Below, piece by piece: positions 48,191 through 59,422 of a stretch of DNA of 64,000 bases. This DNA comes from Galeruca laticollis. Taxonomy: Eukaryota; Arthropoda; Insecta; Coleoptera; Chrysomelidae. The translations under genes were made by a program, and so were the position numbers. How positions within the stretch are numbered: the first letter of the stretch is position 1; every line of letters begins with the position of its first letter. Under the pieces are notes generated by a model, which was given only the letters and a program-made list of their open reading frames with translations, was not told the origin of the DNA and did no database searches. The stretch is from NCBI GenBank assembly GCA_963921935.1, contig OY998176.1, positions 172,728,445 through 172,792,444 of the forward strand, in the 5' to 3' direction.

Positions 48191-48623
48191 TCAATTACCT
48201 ATTATGATTGTGCGAGCTGCTTTTAGTGGTGATGACAGTCTAGACCCCTTCTTTTGCCTTACAAGTTCTCTAACCTCACTGTCGGACTTTGAAGAAGAAT
48301 GGAACCTCGTTTTAAATTCCCTTATTTTTGAATGTGATTCGTCCACATATGTGGTATTAAGGTCTCCACCTCCGCCTCTCTGCACTTTAGACGAGCAGTT
48401 TCATATGAATCTAGAAATAAATATTAATATTTAGTTTGCAATTTATACAGAATTTGTAGATATTACCGTGAGTCCCATCCCTAAACAACTTCACCTTAAG
48501 TGAAGGCCAACACGAATTTAATTGATGTGACCTTATAGCAGCGATAAATTTCTCTGGTAGCCACAAACAATTGTCTACATTAATCCATCTTGTGGATGGG
48601 CACCACTGCAACCGACGTGTCAT
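48191..48623 (-). pseudogene. Second protein of a decayed insect transposon (tentative)
   Basis: The frame 48623-48411 has RWINVDNCLWLPEKFIAAIR and CWPSLKVKLFRDG, a C-W-P...W/F-x-V layout I know from the small partner protein (DUF4806-like) that accompanies a widespread insect transposon. The downstream frame 48385-48191 is Ser/Arg-rich. The match is weak. Its place just downstream of the transposase-like remnant on the same strand supports it. Confidence 0.35.
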
Positions 48624-49110
48624 TGATAAGCTGCATTTTTATCCAAGTCTTTTTAGAAAACTCATGAATATTATTATTTCCCATTTTTTCTGAAAAGTTG
48701 AATCCAAAAAAAATATAAACACATGATTTTTTTAATAGAGTAGTTAATTTTCAATATATTTACAGCAACTTAAAAAACTTGTTTCAAAAAGTCTATTACT
48801 AAGAAATGGGTAAATATATTGATCATCTCTCAAAGCAAGTTGTTCGATATATTCAGCACACAACCAACTCTTAATATATTGTTAGATTATGTATAATAAA
48901 TACCAACAAGTTGTCTCAAAAACTATGTAAAAACGAAAGAGTAACAAATTTGTTAGTGAATGTTAACATGACATGACATTTAAATGAAACATTTTGTATT
49001 TTCCATGCTTTTTATTCACTAGTCATTTTCCAACTAAAAATATATTAAATATTGATGACTCGCATGGCCTAGGGTAAAACATTTCTTTTTCTGTATATTC
49101 TATCCTAAAA

Positions 49111-50240
49111 CTAGGATTCGCCCGTTATCTTCGAATTACTGATTGCTATTATTTCTCGACCGGATAAACAACAACTATCAGGTTCTTTAGGCAAGAAATC
49201 AAAGTTTTTGCAATTCACTTGTTTAAATTGATCTGTTATTGGATAATTTTTTAGCACAGGTCCATTGTAGTGAGGTTTGTGGAGTATCGGAAAATTTTGA
49301 GAATATTCACTTTGTTCAAAACGTTCAATATGATCACTTTGTTTAGCATTATCTAGTTCTGTTTTCCTATTAATCATTGTTGTAGAGGGTTGTCTTGTTA
49401 TCTAAGCAACTTCTTTATTGTTTGCATATACTTTTTGAAATAAAAAGCACTATAACTATTAACATGTCCAAACATTCTACTATCTTCAGCTAAATGTATA
49501 TTATCTGAGGCATAATTTTCACCATGAATTAAAATAAAAATTTCTACAAAATATGTTAAAAGTTTTTTAGCATAATAAGTGTATTTTGAAAACTGTGGGT
49601 ATGATAATATTGTTATTGCATAGTATAAAACAATGACATGTTCAAAATTTTCCTTTGATAATTATTAACTAAAACAACTGGTCCTGTATAGTGCAGAAAT
49701 TGCCTGAATTATGCTGCTTTTCAACTTTTATACTTTCTCTGACACTACGGGTTTTTCGATTGAATTCTGTTGGAATGTTACAAGACTGTTCAATTAAACA
49801 TTTTGATAATGTTTCTATTTTACTATATGGAATTTTTGCTGAAGGCATTCCAGTTAACCACAAGCATACTAGTATGGAGTGTCACACACAAATATTTCTA
49901 TTTTAACAGCATAAAATTGGAGCCTTTGCACTGAATCCGATTATTTATAATATTAGTGGCATCTTCAACAAAATCTGACAAAAACAATTTAGGTTCATTG
50001 GGTTTTGCACAGCCATAATATACACCCACAATCTCAACAAATCTCCGGTTTTGATATATACTTCATTAAACTGGATAGAATTGACTTGTAGAGCTTTTTG
50101 TTAGTGGAAGTCCATCAATGGTAATTAAAATTTCAATAACACTATCGTCTCTTAATTTAGGATGTTGTGAAAGTACCTTTGCAAACATTTATCTAATCCA
50201 AAATGAATATAGTGTTGCTTTTTTGTAATGTTCACTAACT
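49111..50240 (-). pseudogene. Large transposase-like protein of an unnamed insect DNA transposon (decayed)
   Basis: On the minus strand, in order: QHYIHFGLDKCLQ, LITIDGLPLTKSSTSQFYPV, VGVYYGCAKPNEPKLFLSDF, a frame with NIPTEFNRKTRSVRE, then YAKKLLTYFVEIFILIHGEN, NIHLAEDSRMFGHVNSYSAF, KYMQTIKKLLR and KEPDSCCLSGREIIAIS. The IDGLPL..S..SQFYP and H..ED...FG.....S.F blocks are shared by uncharacterised transposase-domain proteins found in many insect genomes. Several stops and frame changes are present, so this is a pseudogene. I cannot give the family an accepted name. Confidence 0.65.
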
Positions 50241-51653
50241 TTATAAGATAGCTTTTACTAGTAGACTAATGTAATAATAAATAATAGGTGGGTATACTTG
50301 TCTTTATAACCTGCAAATAGACAGGTTGTAACTAAAATACTGCTTACAAAAGGTCCCAACACTACAAACTATAATAAAACAACTATGGAAAGTACCTAAT
50401 ATTACTTTATACTAGTTTAACTAATACTTCAAAAAATATAAATTAAATAAACACCAGAGACTAAATAAAATTAGAAGTTGATGTTATAAAAATTAGTTAA
50501 TAGCTTAGCAATTAATCATGGGTATACACAAAACAAAAGTAACAAGCACAATTGGTATGTGTGGAATATTGAGATAAAAACCACCAAATATTTATCTATT
50601 GCACTCTCTAAACTAAATAAAAACACCAATGCTACAGATACCCCTAGAATTTATATATAATTTCTATTCAGATACCCTAGACATCTGGTTAACAGTTAAC
50701 ATAACACCAAAACACATGTTTGAAAATTATAAAGAGATGGTTGATTTGTTGGTTTCTTTACATACAACTGACACAAGGACACAACTACAAAAGACATTTC
50801 TGACAATTCACGAAGTTGAGTAACACTTATACGCGCGAATTTTAAATTTTATCTATCCGGCGGCTGTATATTCTTGAATCTCGATCGATTATGTCCGATG
50901 CAAGATGACAGAAATATTTACTAAGAAATCTTAACATTGTCAAAAAATTAGAATTAGTAACCGGAAAACAATCTTCTTACAAAATACGTCTTAGAATAGA
51001 ATATTGAAAACTTACAATTCCCGCCTAACATGTCAATCTTCCTTCTGCAAGTATGGTAAATGATCGCAATAGGGCCGAAGACCCTTACCCCTTACCACAA
51101 ATCTATTTACTTACCACTTTCAAAATATTTCTGTACATCCAGAAGAAGACAGAATTATTCGACTTTCGGTTATTTGACAAGGACAGTATGAGAAACAAAA
51201 TTGTTACCATCGTTTTCATTTTAACGAATGAAACTTTGTGAAAATTAGATATTCACAGTTTTGATCAATCATTGTGTAATACAATAAATTTGAGTCAGAT
51301 TATTATTATTATTGTTTTTTAGACTGTGATAAAAATATTACAATTGCACACTTCCATTCACCGTCCAAACTTACTAATAATTTATTTTTCCAACAAATTG
51401 AACTTAACTAAGAAATAATGTGGAATGCTTTTGTATAGATGTAGGTTTAAAGTAAAAAATACGTGTCTCTCGAATTTTGTGCTAATTTTTTTGCGACAAA
51501 ATGTATACCTGTTTAAAAATATTATTGATGAACAAACCATCGCTAACAACAAATAGATAAGTTATTTTTGAAATGAATATACCTCTATATATAATATATA
51601 TTATAAAAACGTGTACCTACACAATTTTTTCGTATAACAAATTACGTATAGCT
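50241..51653. other. No gene seen
   Basis: AT-rich with short frames (62-64 codons) of no recognisable kind. It may include the upstream part of the transposon above. Confidence 0.45.
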
Positions 51654-51800
51654 GATACGTATTAGGTACGTACATAATACGTATCAGAAAATACGTACAT
51701 ACGATACGTATTAAGTATGTACATTATACGTATCAGAAAATACGTACAGCCGATACGTATTGAGTACGTACATGGTACGTGCCCAAAAGTACGTACAGTT
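51654..51800. repeat. 49-bp TACGTA-rich minisatellite, about 3 units
   Basis: Units start with GATACGTATT at 51654, 51703 and 51752. Each contains GATACGTATT ... AATACGTATC inverted arms around GTACGTAC, so each unit can fold into a hairpin. TACGTA/GTACGTAC motifs continue irregularly to about 51895, close to the broken edge of the gypsy LTR at 51908. Confidence 0.85.
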
Positions 51801-51907
51801 CAGGAATCAAAATGTAAGTATTAAATACGTACATTTTAGGTACTGTACGTACAGGACGTATATAAGAAATAATATGTACGCATTTAATGCGTACAGTGCT
51901 GTTTGGG

Positions 51908-53972
51908 ACAAAAAAGTGAATTAGCTATAACGAAGTGGCGTTACTGAAATGCCCCAACAACTATATTGTTTAAGGAATATCTACCGCAGAGTATACTTTG
52001 CGTTTACATAACAAAAGTGAGTCACATTGAAGTTTCGCAAATTGTTCCAATAACTAAAATCTCAAACCTCATTTTTAGACTACGAACTGATGTATCTACA
52101 ATAAGGAGCCTAGGTCCTGAAGGGTTCTCTCATATGTAATTCAATATTTTATATGAGTTCAGTGTTCAATAATTCATTGTGATTGTTTTTTTTCCTAGGT
52201 GAATGTTAAACTATATGTAAAAAATTGACTGTCTCGACCCTTACTTCGTGGAATATGCTCATATTAGTGTTTTTAAATGAAACTCAAGGTATCTAGTTAA
52301 TTCCAAAATATAACACAAGTTATTGAAAATTCTAAAAAAATTGACAATTGTTTCGATAAATCTGACGATAATATTGATTTGTCAATTTTTTTAGAATTTT
52401 CAATAACTTGTATTATATTGTGGAATTAACTAGATACCTTGAGTTTCATTTAAAAACACTAAACTATATGTGTTGAAACTTTATATGTTGAAAAAGAACA
52501 AATCCCACCTATGACTACCACTTAGCTGTTGAATTACGGTGAAATACTCGTTCAGCACCGCCTCATACAGTTGCTTCTTGAGCCTTTGAAATAATATGAA
52601 CATGGTAGTTCTCAGATGAACAGTGCTGGTAACTTGTCAGGTATACAGGAATCTGGGGTCCAAGGTATTCCCAGGACTAATTGGAAACAGAGAGTCCAAT
52701 GATGATTGGTATTTAAAAGAGGTCTAAAAAGAATAATTCTGTATCATCCTTTGCTGACAAGGTGTAGGTAATAATAAAAATATATCCATTTTAAATAGGT
52801 GAATCAATTATTGTTCCTAAGTTATCTCATATTGTTTTGTAACTTTTTTTCTTTATATAGCTGAATTTGACTATCTAAACATGCTAATCTTATAATTTCT
52901 ACTGACACTAGTAATTATGACACACTAAGCATATCCTAATATCTAAATCTAAACTCTCCTACGGGAAACTGGAGCTTTCTAAAGCAATAATATAGTTAGC
53001 TTATCGAAATCTACGGAAAAGTACAACTTTCGCTTAGTAGAGCTAGTTAATAAGTTGGAATCAATATTGAATTTTCTTTGCTTCAATATGATGAGAAAGT
53101 ATTACTTAAGCTACTGATTTTATTAAAATGCTAAACTGAATATGTCTGTAAAAGCCGCAATTGAGGACTAGTGGTTCTTTTGACCAGTTCCATAAGAATG
53201 TGCTTTGCGTTGTTCGAGTCTTCAGTCTATAGAGTATACAAGTACAGTGAATTACTTGATTTTATAACTAGGTACAAGATATTGGAAGTACATACCTTTC
53301 GATGCCGGGTGACCTCAAGGTGAATTGAATTTTCAATTACTGCAATTGAATTTCCGCATATATTCAATTCTGATCCCCTTCAGGGTACTTATAGGTGCCT
53401 TTATCACCAAAGTAATACTCAAGATTACCTGCGAAATTTCTAAAAAAATCTCCGTAAAATGCGGCAAACGTTTCACTCCATACACATGAATAGCAAAAAG
53501 ACTGAAAGTTCCCACCTAAATCTATTAGATCCTTAGAATTGTTGGTCAAACTGATTTCAAATATTGGTTTAGCAGTCACTTATGCTTATGGGATTTAGGG
53601 ACATTTATGAAGTAATGATTTTTGAAGTTTGAAAGTGCAATATTGACAATTGATAGATACATCATTAATTATAACTTGTTATCAAAATAAAGATAGAATT
53701 TTATATGTATTTTAGTTTGAAAATTTGCTTTTATTTCAGTTAGAAAATCATTTTATTTTCATATTTGGTGGTGGGATTTTAGTTTTAGTTGGTTATAAAT
53801 ACTTCTGGTCGAAGCGATACACCTGGTAAGATTGTATCTTGTTTTGTTCCTTAAAAGGTCCTTGAAATGATTTTTGTACATTTAAACGATTTTCTCTAAA
53901 TAATGCTGGTGTTCTTGGATTGGTAGCCTAATTCCTAGCCTTTGGGGGATATATCTAAATTAGCTTGTAACA
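51908..53972 (-). repeat. Main part of gypsy 3' LTR
   Basis: Direct repeat of 59759-61579 (about 95% by eye) with one 253-bp insertion. The inner edge GTAACA (53967-53972) abuts a purine-rich tract. Confidence 0.85.
52265..52461. mobile_element. Palindromic pogo-derived MITE
   Basis: TAGTGTTTTTAAATGAAACT at the left is the exact inverse of the right end. Almost the whole 197 bp folds into one hairpin around a short centre (GATAATATTGATTTG). The tips carry TA. Its arms match the pogo terminal region at 9071-9165. It has no coding capacity and would be moved in trans by a pogo-type transposase. Confidence 0.85.
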
Positions 53973-53990
53973 CACCACCCTTACCCGGAG
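53973..53990 (-). other. Polypurine tract of the gypsy element
   Basis: On the minus strand CTCCGGGTAAGGGTGGTG runs directly into the 3' LTR start TGTTAC, where plus-strand priming is expected. Confidence 0.6.
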
Positions 53991-54321
53991 AAAGTTTCGA
54001 AGAAACTTTTAACTTGCCACTAATATACTGCGTCAATGACAAATATCTATGAAATGGTTTAATAACATCTGAACTCTCTAGATATGATATAAATAAAACT
54101 AAAGTTATATATTCCTCAGTAGGAAAAAATTACCCTTTTGGTTTCCTTTCTCTTAAATATCATCCTCATCTGGAGGATGTTCTTTTATATCCTTGGCGTT
54201 CCAGATTCCAATAGATCGACCATTTGCATCTAATAACTCATAAGACCAAGGAGATGGACAGGCAATAATTTTGTATGGACCGCTAAATTTCGGTGCTAAT
54301 TTTGCCGTGAAATGCATAGAT

Positions 54322-55158
54322 TCATCTCATAGAACGTAATTTCGTTTCCAAACATATCACTTCAAACATTTCGTTCTGATGTCTTAAGTTATAGGATGTA
54401 CGAGTTCGTTCGTATGATTTTTGCAGCCGACTTTGGATGCTTTGATAGAGTTGGGTTAAGGCTACTCGACGAAGCTCTGGATTTGAAGTAGGGCATGGAG
54501 TCCTCTCAACATCGTTTAGGTATACTTCTCGTCCAAAATTTGCTACATTAGGCGTAATCTGCGTGACTTCGTGTTTTACTAATCGAATAGCGAAACCAAC
54601 TTTTGCTAGGTACTTGTCCCACTGACGTTGATTCTCTGAGATGTAGCTAGACAACATAGTCTTCAAAATACTGTGTACTCTCTCTAAAGGGGTGGCCTAT
54701 GAGTGATAGTTCGCTGTGTGAGACACTTTCACTTTGTACTCTAACATCAGTTTTTGGAAAGCTTGACTTCGGAACTGCTGCCTATTATCAGCTATTAGTT
54801 TCTTGGGTGCACCATACACTAGAAATATATTGTCCTCCAAATTCTCAACTATAGCTGAAGCTGTTGCTGACCGCAAGGGGAAAAACAATACAAATTTGAT
54901 AAAACAATCCAAGACCGACAAAATAAAACTAAACCCTTGAGTGGACCTTGGGAGCGGACCGACGAGATCCACGCTTATTAGTTCCCAGGGTCGCGATACA
55001 GTAACTTGAGCTGAGAGCATCTGACCGACCGGTAATTTTTGTTCTGGGTTGGTACTTAAACAGGTTTTACACCTTTTTATATACCGAGAAACGTCTGCTC
55101 TTAACTTAGGCCAGTAGAAGCTTTCTGAAATACGGCTGACCGTTCTAGATATACCCAT
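54322..55158 (-). pseudogene. gypsy integrase (broken)
   Basis: The frame 55158-54697 has the end of the zinc-binding region (RYIKRCKTCLSTNP), then the catalytic core with SVDLVGPLPRS (first D) and FLVYGAPKKLIADNRQQFRS (second D). The expected catalytic E region follows at the frame end (VKVSHTANYHS). After a frame break, 54666-54322 gives the core end and C-terminal part (ENQRQWDKYLAKVGFAI, TPNVANFGREVYL). The NH/Q substitutions in NRQQFRS (usually DRGTQFTS) also suggest decay. Confidence 0.8.
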
Positions 55159-55944
55159 GTGCCCGCATGTAGGAGGGTCATGGTGTCTTCGAATAATATT
55201 GCTTCTTTGTTCCTTTGGTACAACCGTTAATCACTCAAAGGAAGCTAAATCATGGTTTTGAACTTGAGTTTCTCGAAGTAATTGACCATTCTGTATTCAC
55301 CATAAGGGATATTTTTGAGGATATTTTGCGACCGAATCACACGTTTTTGAGTACCACTTGTCCCGATTTTGCACGCCCGGATTAGTCTCATCGACTATCG
55401 TGTCAATTATGGGCACTGTACGAGACAATGTATCCAGAACTATGTGGTCTTTTCCTTTACGGTGAATAATTTCGAAATCGTATTGTTGTAGGCGTAAGGC
55501 CCATCGAGCTATTCTACCAATCGGATCTTTAATACTGAAAAGCCATTTAAGGCTGTAGAGTTCAGTTAAAATAGTAAACTTAGTGCCTTCTCAATATGGT
55601 CGCCACTTCTCGACTGCAAACAAAACGGCTAGACATTCTTTTTCTGTTGTCGAAAATTTCCGTTCACTTTTAGTTAACGAACGGCTTAAGTAACAAATTA
55701 CTCGCTCTCCTTCCGGAAGGCGCTGTAATAGGACAGCTCACAAGCCTAAATCAGAAGCATCTGTCTCTACAATAAAAGGTTGGCGAAAAACAGGACAGGC
55801 TAAGATTGGCGCAGAAACAAGACATTGTTTGATTTGTTTTAGCGCCTCCTCGCACATATTGGTCCACACAAACAGAGTATTTTTCTGTGTGAGTTTCGTT
55901 AGAGGTGCTACAACTGACGAAAAGGAGGGTATGAACCGTCTTTA
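55159..55944 (-). pseudogene. gypsy RNase H region (broken)
   Basis: Mostly one frame reads ALKQIKQCLVSAPILACPVF, IVETDASDLG, EGERVICYLSRSLTKSERKF, TTEKECLAVLFAVEKWRPY and IHRKGKDHIVLDTLSR. TDASD and the E in TEKEC are catalytic positions. At least two in-frame stops (after DLGL and after KWRPY) break it. Confidence 0.8.
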
Positions 55945-57345
55945 CTAAGAGGCCATACCAACTATTCTGCGTACTTCTGGAACTGTACGAGGTACAGGTA
56001 TGTTTGAAATGCACTCCACTTTCGAAGGATCAACTAAAATACCATACTTTTTCACCACATAACCTAAATATTTAAGTTCTGGACGACAGAAAATACACTT
56101 TTCTCTGTTAAGAACGAGACCAGAGTCAATTATTCTGTTTAGTACTGTTCTCAAAACATATAGGTGTTGTTTAAATGAGGATGTACAAATAACTACGTCA
56201 TCCAAGTAGACAAATACGTACTTGTCTAACTCAGGCCCTAAAATGGAATCCACGGCGCGTTGCCAAGTAGCAGGCGCTGAATGTAATCCGAAGGGCATTC
56301 GACAAAACTGGAATAACCCTCTGTTAGGCACCGTAAATGCTGTAAGGGGTCTCGATTCTTTAGCAGCCGGTATTTGTCAATACGCGGATTTAACATCCAA
56401 TGTTTTAAGATAACGTGCATCACGTAACTTATCCAGTATAGCGGATACATACGGAATAGGATGAGCATCTAGTATGCTAACAGAATTGAGCTTCTTGTAA
56501 TTGACACAAAATCTCCATTTGCTGTTGCGTTGGACCAGCACAATAGGCGATGACCATGGTGAAGAGAACGGCTCCACTATTCCTTTTCTTAACACATCCT
56601 CCAGTTCTTCATCCACTACTTTTTGGAGAGCTGGAGATAAAGGATAATATCTCTGTTTCATTGGAGCGGAATCTGTACGAATTATATGCTTAAAGTTCTT
56701 GATGCATCCTACTGCTTTATCTCCTACAGTCGCAAAAGCCTTATCCACAATTTCGTTCAACTGAGTTTGTTGTTCTTCCGTTAAAGAGTCAACACCCTGA
56801 ATACCAGATGTTTGTATTGCGACCAGGATGTCACTTTGACGAAAGTGCCATTCTCCGGTGAACAGATCCGGGACAATGCCCATTGAGGACCAAAAGTCTA
56901 TCCCAAGTATTAGGTTGTGACTAAGGACTGGAACTACCAAAATATCTAGTACTCGTACTCTATCTCGTAACTGGATGAGTACGGTTATAGAACCAAAACT
57001 ATCACACGACTGACCTGTTGCAACTATACAAGAGATTTCATCTGGACGACTTATTCTAGCTACATTTTGAAATACGTTCCAACCGGGACCACCCATAATG
57101 ATTCTGGATGCTCCACTATCCAATAACGCTACTATACGTTTTCCCAAAATAGACACTTCCAGATAAGGTCTCTGGTCGTCTTGCGCATGCGCCAGAATAT
57201 AATCTAAAATAGCAGTATTAACTGGTTGTGTAGTTGGTGTGGACTGCTCATCACTCAATCGACCTATTGAGCGCGAGCTCTCTCGTTTTTTGTACACCGC
57301 GGACAATTGCGCGAAGTAAAATTTTCTAGTCCACACTTGAAGCAA
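55945..57345 (-). pseudogene. gypsy protease and reverse transcriptase
   Basis: The frame starts in the protease (VALLDSGASRIIMGG), passes into RT with VEPFSSPWSSPIVLV, RWRFCVNYKKLN and LKTLDVKSAY (motif A aspartate), and continues in the same frame after one TGA at 56377 (the position normally Trp of AYWQ) with GLFQFCRMPFGLHSAPATWQ (motif B) and VFVYLDDVVI (YLDD box). Apart from that single stop the region is intact, so loss of function is recent for this part. Confidence 0.85.
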
Positions 57346-59024
57346 AACAGCTTCTTAGTCTGGGAGCACTCTCAAATTTGTGACCATCGCCACCGCAATT
57401 CCAACAGCTTCCTTTTTGTTGAATTTCTGTAGCAGCTACAATATTCTGTGAGGTAGTCGAAGGAGTATCTATGGAGTTACTAAAAATAGAATAGACCGGT
57501 TTCTTATAGGCTAGATCTGGTGCGACGAGTAATCTTGTGTTTGTCGGAGGAGGGCAAAATTGTCGAATACGTGTCTCTGTTCCTTCGATGGATTTGGCAA
57601 CAGAACACAGGTCGGATACACTGTTAATCGAACATAACGATAAACTTGTTTGTATATATGGCCACATGTTCCTTCTGATGAGTTCTACCCTTTCCTTTTC
57701 TGGGAGTGGTTTGACCAATTTTCGAAAGAGATTTTCCATAACCTACACATAGTTTATTACTCTTTCTTGGGCTCCCTGCGTTCTTCTTCGTATTTCCTCC
57801 CATAGCGCGAATTCGTAGTCATGTGGTTGGAATGCGAATTTGAACGAGATCATCCCACGACGTGAAGTGGCCCATTCTGTACCATAATAAGACATCTTTG
57901 GTTAAGAGTTCCGGTGCTGATCGGAGAAGTCGTTCTTTTGCTACTCCTCTGGAAAATCTCAGTTCTTAAATCCGTTCCAAAAAGCTGTTAACACTAGATA
58001 CACCATCATATTGTAATAGCCATCTGCTGACATCAAAATGGTACGACGAAACGTCGGAGCAAGTGCCTACAACGGTTGCGTGTGGATTTGTATGACTGGG
58101 CATCGAAGACATTGACAGTCTCATGCTCTGCATCGGAGCACTTAAGGAATGTACATCATCTCCTGGATGACTCTGTCGCTTACTCTTGACATTTCCGTAT
58201 CTGCGAAGGAAACTCGTCTGGGATTGTAGGAATAATCGTCAAATTGTTGGTAACGTCTGTCTAGAGGGGTAGCCAAGGTAGAATTAGCCATATTGGAGAC
58301 TCGATCGTAGTACTGACCTCTGGGCGATATTCCACTCGAAGCTTCTGAATGATTTCTCGGAATACTGGATATTTCCCCGTTACTAAATAATGGATGATAT
58401 TCCTCTCTCCAAGCCGACCGATCAAGTGATTGAACCATTTCAGGAACTCGTTTCAAATTAGAAGTATTGGGTACTACTTGTCTTTCTTCATTCCCCTCGC
58501 CTAATTCTTCTGTGTTCCTACGGCCTTCCATTGTCCAAGTCTCCCGCCCCGAGTGAATAATTTCCGGTAACAAAGGCACTGGGGTATCTAACAAAGATAA
58601 ATGAAGTTGGGATAGCGACTTGTTCTTCTCACATTCTTCGAAAATTCGATCGAACTTGGTTATTAGTCGATGATTCCAATTCCTCAACATCTCGAGTTGC
58701 TGCTGTATTTCAGGTTTTGACCGAATTCTACCTAATAGTTCTATATGAGTCATTCGTGTTTTTAACTTTTCAAATTCATTTACCCTATGTCCTACGTTGA
58801 AGTTATCAATATTTTCTTCTGTCAGAAAGTTTGCCAGAACAAATCGATAATTCAAAACCAGGATCTATGTCCACGAAGGAAGGACTCGATATTTCTCCCT
58901 CCTTTTCCGCTCTGAGAGCTTCTCGAAGAGCAGATCTTTTTTGGTCAACGTTGCTATTTATTGGCAATTTCCTGATAGATAGCTCATATGAAAGCTCATC
59001 TCCTAAAAGTCTGTTAACTTTCAT
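57326..59024 (-). pseudogene. gypsy gag (broken)
   Basis: N-terminal frame 59024-58806 (LGDELSYELSIRKLPIN), middle 58855-58142 (charged, RSKPEIQQQLEMLRNWNHRL) and C-terminal 57739-57326 with the zinc knuckle start CWNCGGDGHKFES. A one-base shift near 57375 then moves the real frame to a second knuckle, CFKCGLENFTSRNCPRC, which continues to protease. Further breaks lie between 58142 and 57740. Confidence 0.8.
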
Positions 59025-59400
59025 TGTTATCCACGTCTAATTGTGACGGTACCCGCGAGAAACCCTTCCCTACGTCACTGGAAAAAACAATAAAAAGGAA
59101 CACCGCCTATACACCAATATAATATGTAAATAATGAAAGTACTCATAGGAATAACTAAAATAAGTTAGTACTATTGATAAAATTAGAAACAACCAATCTA
59201 CCCTGTATATTACTTCGTCCGGGAATTAATTTGAACAATTTTGTTACTGTTACTTGGTGTTGATTTTAAAACAAAATCGTTTTATTAATTTTTGGTTTAA
59301 TTCTATGAGCAAGAATATTAATTCGCCTAGAGTAAACCGATGTCAGAAAAAATAGAAAATATGGAACCAAAAGTAGCCTCGTTTAAATGATTATAATTAT

Positions 59401-59419
59401 TGACACGTTGGAGGCGCCA
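59401..59419 (-). other. gypsy primer-binding site
   Basis: TGGCGCCTCCAACGTGTCA on the minus strand lies 3 nt after the 5' LTR end (GGAGTAACA), the usual place and TGGCG start for a tRNA primer site. Confidence 0.65.
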
Positions 59420-59422
59420 GTT

